Part shown: one piece after another, positions 58,808 through 64,000 of the stretch
Layout of the letters: each line of letters begins with the position of its first letter
How positions within the stretch are numbered: the stretch's first letter is position 1
Source: Spongilla lacustris
Taxonomy: Eukaryota; Porifera; Demospongiae; Spongillida; Spongillidae
NCBI GenBank assembly: GCA_949361645.1
Contig: OX442431.1
Span: 7,064,653 to 7,128,652, forward strand
Length of the DNA: 64,000 nt
Reading direction: 5' to 3'
Notes under the pieces: generated by a model
Told to the model about the DNA's origin: nothing
Database searches by the model: none
Seen by the model: only the letters and a program-made list of their open reading frames with translations
Position numbers and translations under genes: made by a program

Positions 58808-60868
58808 AGTTATAAAAAACGTTCTCTCTGAGAATGTTGGGGGTTGAAGGCAGTGGGGGTGTAAAAAGGAAGGAAACAAGGGATCAACGTCCAACGATAA
58901 TACAAATAATTTGAATATTTCTATATTTAGCAACGTACTACAAAAGTGTGAGATAATTGAACTAATAATGAACACACAGATACAGCACAAATGGACACAT
59001 GATAAGCATTTTAATGTTCAATTGGAGATCCTAGCTGCTTTCTGAGCAGGAAAGATAGATGGCCTCACTGAACAAGTTTGTTGGTCTGTGATAGGAGGAC
59101 CTTGAGCCCATTATTGCAGATCGCAATAAGGAGAAACTCAGCTTGCATCTTAGCCAAAACAGAGTTGAGCTATATGGATGATTATGTTTTTCAGCTATGA
59201 GTGAGGCCATTCTTTTGTATGCAGTTGTGGCTATTGGACCCATACCTCCTGAGATAGAGAATACAAGAGGTGCAAAGGAGGCATGCTCAATTTCTCCCAC
59301 CCTCTCTTCTTCTCTCTTGCTCATTCAACTTATAGCACTGCATTGGAGACTTATTACGATAAGATGGGGCATGTGGGTTGAATGCTCTCATGTCAAAGAA
59401 AGTGCATGCATTGTCTGTCATTCCCCAAAAATTGTCAGCTGCAATATCTAGCCATGCATGCATCATTTTAAGAATTTGCAGTTTTGTGACAACATTTATT
59501 GACTGTAGTGGTGGCTCAATCCTGACCTGTGAGAACCTTAGCTGTTAAGTCTCTTATTTCATTATGGCGGATTGAAGGGAAACCTCCATTTGGACAGCTC
59601 ATAGCATGTTCGACTATGAAATTGTGTCCACAGACACAGTGAGATGGTAAAAGTGGTGGAGGCCAACCATATATCGATGACAAAGGGCATCTCTGAAGGC
59701 CCCTTTATGCAGAGCGTAACCATCTTCAGATAGTGCCGAAGGGCTGTGAGCCAGCACTGTGCACCTTTTTCACTGATGAAGGGCAGGGCTTTTTGGTAAC
59801 TGGTAGTAGCTTATTAATACTCTGCTCTGTTCAAGTTCTCTCTTGTGTGTGATTGTTGAAGGATAAGTGACATAAGAGGAGCAGATAAGTTATAAGAGGT
59901 GAGGTGTTGGAAATCACTTGAAGTTACAGGGTTTATAATACCAAGGCCACCTAGGTGAGATGGCAGGGCTAGTAGGAAATGCTCAACATCACTGAGTGCT
60001 GATTAACCAGTTATGGCAGGGAGAAACTTGTATCTGATGGCTTCCTCCAGGGGACGAAGAAGTTCACGTATGTTGGGAATCATCCTGCAGAGAAAGGTCC
60101 ACTTGCTGGATAGTCCATTAGTATAGCATGCATGGGATGCATGAGGTTGGCTAACTGCAAAGGTAGATAGCACTTCAATCTCTTTAGTACTTTCTCCACA
60201 GAAACAAAGTTCTAGGTAAAGGTCCTAGTCCCAGGAGTCGCTCCCAGATATCACTTTTCTTCTTGTGTGACATTAACACCAGTTCCTTCAAATACAGTTT
60301 GTGCTTCTTCAAATTTTTCCTTCTTTACAGCCATCCAGGATTTTGATGCATTCAGAAAGTAGCCATATTGAGAACCAGCTGCTCCCACCAAGATCAGTTC
60401 CCCACTTGCTGTAGCATCATCCGTGTACCAGACCTGTTTGATAGCATTGGTGGAAAGACGATGTATTAATGGAAGAACTCCTAGGACATGCATACATTGC
60501 CATGGCTAATGGGTCCCCTTGAGTTGTTCCTTCTGTACAAGAAAATGTATGACCAACTGACCATCAATGAATAGATTAACATTTTCACGATAGGTGTTAA
60601 TCAACGCAATCGAGATGGAAGGGCATAAATATTAAATGTTTCTGAGAGCATTTTCTCTGTTTAGAGAATTGAATGCATTAGTGGCATCTACCAGAATTGC
60701 TGCCTCTGTATAGGGAAGCTCAAAAAGCTCATGGATAGCAGCCTCACAGCCTGCTAAATATAGGACTCAGTATTAGTGATCCCTTGTTCCCTTCCTTTTC
60801 ACACCACCATTGCCTTCAAATCCTATATACCCCCAACTTTCTCAGAGAGAATTTTAAGGATCCGGCGA
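58808..60868 (-). mobile_element. Reverse transcriptase element flanked by inverted repeats
   Basis: Left GAATGTTGGGGGTTGAAGGC ... AAGGAAACAAGGGATCA (about 58815-58885) recurs inverted at about 60776-60865 with a 13-base insertion. Between them lies a decayed reverse transcriptase frame on the minus strand. Inverted terminal repeats around RT recall DIRS-like elements, but no tyrosine recombinase was seen, and the flanking repeats could instead be two unrelated insertions. Confidence 0.5.
59031..60770 (-). pseudogene. Decayed reverse transcriptase (YxDD type)
   Basis: Fragments in order on the minus strand, several frames: AAILVDATNAFNSLNRENAL (about 60690), INTYRENVNLFIDGQ (about 60590), VWYTDDATASGELILVG with the YxDD motif (about 60430), YGYFLNASKSWMAVKKE (about 60350), GTGVNVT, SKWTFLCRMIPNIRELLRPL (about 60090), LGGLGIINP (about 59945), GYALHKGAFRDALCHRY (about 59710), then NGGFPSIRHNEIRD across a frame change (about 59590), and SFAPLVFSISGGMGPIATTA (about 59260). 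The order matches a reverse transcriptase-like protein family I recall as common in sponges and cnidarians. Stops and shifts make it non-functional. Confidence 0.8.
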
Positions 60869-61780
60869 CACTCTTTAGCTTTTTTGCTGCACGTCTAAAG
60901 TTCTGTCCTAGTCTCGTATCCAGACCCAAATGTACGCAAGCTATTATCGCAAGACGAAGATTCACGTTTTGTTACAGGACTACATGTACTGTATGCGTAT
61001 ATGCATGGCATCTTAAATTTATAATTTAACAGACATAATTACATGTATGGATCAGTATCATATGAAAAATAAAATAGACAACAACTCTATAGTTAGTCTC
61101 GTACCCAGACCCACGCCACAGCAGCGGGTGGATTACATCACCGCTACGTAATCTCTCGGCAAAATCGTGGCCAGTGGAATGTAATCATTAACATTAGGTC
61201 ACGCGCAGCGGGCAATTAAGATAATCGATTTGTATGTTATGTGTGGCAGGCTTTCAGATGGTAAAGAACGAGATTGCACAACACCTCAGTAGTTCACATA
61301 TTCCCATGTGCTTCGCATGAGATGTTATCTATGATAGAAGCATCACATTGAAGTAGGATCTAGATTCGGCTGAGCAAGATCCAGCAGCTCGTGTTCGAGC
61401 TTATAGGGATCTACTTGAAACAGCAGGGATGAGCGGGAGAATGTATATAGATGACAGAAAATGGGGCGAAAGATATATAATGGGTACAAGTTTCAGGTGG
61501 GCTGTAATTAGAATTATTTTGACACAACAGTGCGCTGAAACTCAAAGCTACCAGACTGTCCTTGTACACTGGTGAGACAATCATGTCGCGCCACTGTTGT
61601 TCTGTCAGCATCATTTCTGGGCTGAAAAACAACATCCTTCCGCAACCCTGCATAGTGCAATAGCATTGCTGTTCGCGTCTCATGCATATGCTGCCGTAGT
61701 TCCTCTTCTCGTTAGCGTACGTTTCTATTCGGTCCTTCATTACTAAGTAAAGTGTGTAAGGGACTAACTAACTACTGACC
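60869..61780. other. Non-coding stretch
   Basis: No exon recognised. CTCGTAT/CCCAGACCC words recur at 60909, 61096 and also near 1280 and 55820, suggesting fragments of a common repeat. A minus-strand frame at 61411-61740 is not protein-like. Confidence 0.35.
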
Positions 61781-61925
61781 TAGTTGGACGTAGCCCGACC
61801 TTCGCGTATTGGCGGAAGGTCGGGTACCAAACCCGCACAGTTTTTGTACAAGCTGCAACGGGGATTGCAGTCCAATCAGAATGCAGGAGCCACATTCTGC
61901 GGCAGCTGGTAGTACAGTACCGACT
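61781..61925. mobile_element. Solo end of the TAGTTGGGCG Mutator-like family
   Basis: TAGTTGGACGTAGCCCGACC, the stem-loop and CAAGCTGCAACGGGGATTGC track the left half of the MITE at 46638 for about 140 bp, down to TGCGGCAGCTGGTAGTA. No right end found before the palindrome. Confidence 0.8.
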
Positions 61926-62271
61926 CACACATGGAGATTTTTCACACCTCGCTCTTGGAGAAAATACGCAACATTCATTGCAACCTCGAGTAAACTGTTT
62001 TTACTAGATGCCCCACGGAGGGTTACTAATGAGTTCAATTTGTGACCACGGTATCAACAAACCTTGCCTGTGTCAACCTGTTGTTGATTTTCTCAAGAGA
62101 TAGCTTCCAGGTTTACTTGTATAGCGCTTCGTAATCCGCCCCTTTTCTAATATTACATTTCCTGTGTACGTTATTCCTGCATGCTCACTTTGTAGTCAGA
62201 ATAAGCGCTTCAACCTTTGCTTTGGAGGAATTGACACAACCTGAATACCCAACCCAAAGAAGGAAACTTTC

Positions 62272-64000
62272 ACTATACAGTACACTGTTCCTTTAATTTT
62301 ACCTCACGTGTTCACTTTCTTGATGATACACAATTGTTCTCTTGGTTACGCACCTTGGTTGGGCATATGACCATGTAACACATCCGGCTGAAAGGACCGG
62401 AGTAGGTATGCATTAATAAATATGTACCTGTAATATCTGCAGTCTCACTGCAAGGTTCTGGAAGGGAGGATTATTGTTATCTCAGTCCCACCATACCATG
62501 ATAACTTATCTTAGTTTTGTCATTGAGCACCCATTTTCTACTATGCGAGGATGAAAAGCATGACACAACAAAAAGGTATAGAGGTGTGTGGAGTGATGGT
62601 CTTCTTTATGCTCACACAATCACACATATGCAACATTTCGATGGGTATGGTGATTTGGTATGACAAGTGTGTATGGTACTATATAAATTGTAGCTGCAGC
62701 ATTACATGTCAAAAACGGGCCACCAGAAAAAATGCTTTATATTTAGGACAGCTTTGCCAACCATTCATACGGAGAACACAGATCAATTGCGTTCAGGCCT
62801 CTGGCTCATTGAGGCAGATGGACGTTGCAGACAAATGTCTGTGGAGTACGATCAGGTTAGGCTGGCTGCCACGGGGATCTAAGCTACATGTAATGCTGCT
62901 TCTTTGCATGTGTAGGAACCATACACACTTGTACCACATTGAAGTAGTACAGTACATGTATGCACACATTTAGCCATATTGTATACTACGCATGCATGAC
63001 ATTCAAATGTACGATCATAAATCGCGAGGGCTGTTGCTTACTTACCCCCATACTGGCTGTAACGAGGCCCTTACCCTCTTGGCTTCATAGTGTCTCATGC
63101 ATCTAACCGCGTGTAGGCAAAGCCACGAACACGTTGCTGTGCATGTACGTAGCTCTGAGGTCATATTGTCCTAAGGCGACCACGTGCACTACAGTGTGAA
63201 AACAATCATTCACTTACCTCATAGTTTCACACGTATGCTTACATTTGAATGTCATGCATGCGTAGTATACAATATGGCTAAATGTGTGCATACATGTACT
63301 GTACTGCTTTAGATTAGTCGATGTACACGTAGAGCTATGCACAAGTGTGTATGGTTCCTACACATGCAAAGAAGCAGCATTACATGTAGCTTAGATCCCC
63401 GTGGCAGCCAGCCTGACCTGATCGTACTCCACAGACATTTGTCCGCAACGTCCATCTGCCTCAATGAGCCAGTGACCTGAACGCAATTGATCTGTGTTCT
63501 CCGTATGAATGGTTGGCAAAGCTGTCCTAAATATAAAGCATTTTTTCTGGTGGCCCGTTTCGACATGTGATGCTGCAGCTACAATTTGTATGGTACCATA
63601 CACACTTGTCATACCAAATCACCATACCCATCGAAATGTTGCATATGTGTGATTGTGTGAGCATAAAGAAGACCATCACTCCACACACCTCTATACCTTT
63701 TTGTTGTGTCATGCTTTTCATCCTCGCATAGTAGAAAATGGGTGCTCAATGACAAAACTAAGATAAGTTATCATGGTATGGTGGGACTGAGATAACAATA
63801 ATCCTCCCTTCCAGAACCTTGCAGTGAGACTGCAGATATTACAGGTACATATTTATTAATGCATACCTACTCCGGTCCTTTCAGCCGGATGTGTTACATG
63901 GTCATATGCCCAACCAAGGTGCGTAACCAAGAGAACAATTGTGTATCATCAAGAAAGTGAACACGTGAGGTAAAATTAAAGGAACAGTGTACTGTATAGT
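62272..64000. repeat. Large palindrome reaching the window edge
   Basis: Left arm 62272-63011 and right arm 63240-64000 are inverted copies, about 95 percent identical by eye, around a 228-bp spacer. ACTATACAGTACACTGTTCC at 62272 matches the complement of the last bases of the window, so the arms may extend further. The right arm has about 20 extra bases near 63310-63340. Mirrored short frames (MKSMTQQKGIEVCGV) occur in both arms and are not recognised. It may be an element with very long terminal repeats or an inverted duplication. Confidence 0.85.

Noticed and set aside
61411..61740. 109-codon minus-strand frame
   Set aside because: No recognisable domain, odd composition, no splice sites or partner exon; likely chance.

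Overview
The window looks like nuclear DNA of an early-branching metazoan, most plausibly a sponge. The basis is spliced genes with GT/AG introns of about 50-900 bases, a cation-chloride cotransporter gene of animal type, animal-type BEL/Pao and Ty3/Gypsy LTR retrotransposons, a KDZ-associated cysteine-cluster gene, very many small DNA transposons, and a recurrent ACATGTACATGT motif. The phylum is an inference; no ribosomal or mitochondrial marker is present. There is no bacterial gene organisation.

Layout. 1-6.3 kb: small transposons and a foldback, then a minus-strand SLC12A9-like transporter (seven exons, 6238 down to 3474) whose introns are filled with minisatellites; one of these multiplies the 5' splice site of an exon. 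7.8-15.1 kb: a PIF/Harbinger-like element (TAA target duplication) split by a young BEL/Pao element (5-bp duplication ATGCG). 15.2-28.6 kb: a 13.4-kb region bounded by about 150-bp inverted repeats and holding a broken gene with a CxC5-like cysteine cluster of the kind linked to KDZ transposases; this gene is interrupted by a Gypsy element (identical LTRs, one frameshift) and a hAT-like element that itself contains a Mutator-like MITE. 28.7-40.7 kb: first exons and internal exons of unidentified plus- and minus-strand genes, an exon resembling coatomer delta, an intact Gypsy element with identical LTRs (30482-34840), and two neighbouring hAT-like MITEs with perfect 8-bp duplications.

42.6-51.5 kb is the most distinctive part: two intronless, tandemly arranged, about 96 percent identical minus-strand genes for a bifunctional glutathionylspermidine synthetase/amidase. 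The synthetase domain comes first and the CHAP amidase second, the reverse of the bacterial and kinetoplastid order, with all expected catalytic residues present. Between them lie unidentified exons, a 27-bp coding minisatellite that begins inside a 25-base copied fragment of the amidase gene, and a Mutator-like MITE containing a pogo/Tigger-like element.

51.6-64 kb is repeat-dominated: an AT-rich cryptic repeat field, a Mutator-like element with several nested insertions, a decayed reverse transcriptase gene flanked by inverted repeats, solo ends of the same Mutator-like family, and a large palindrome (about 740-bp arms) that runs to the window edge. The host genes have no evident shared pathway; the dominant biology is repeated nesting of transposons around a few host genes and around a duplicated polyamine-thiol enzyme.
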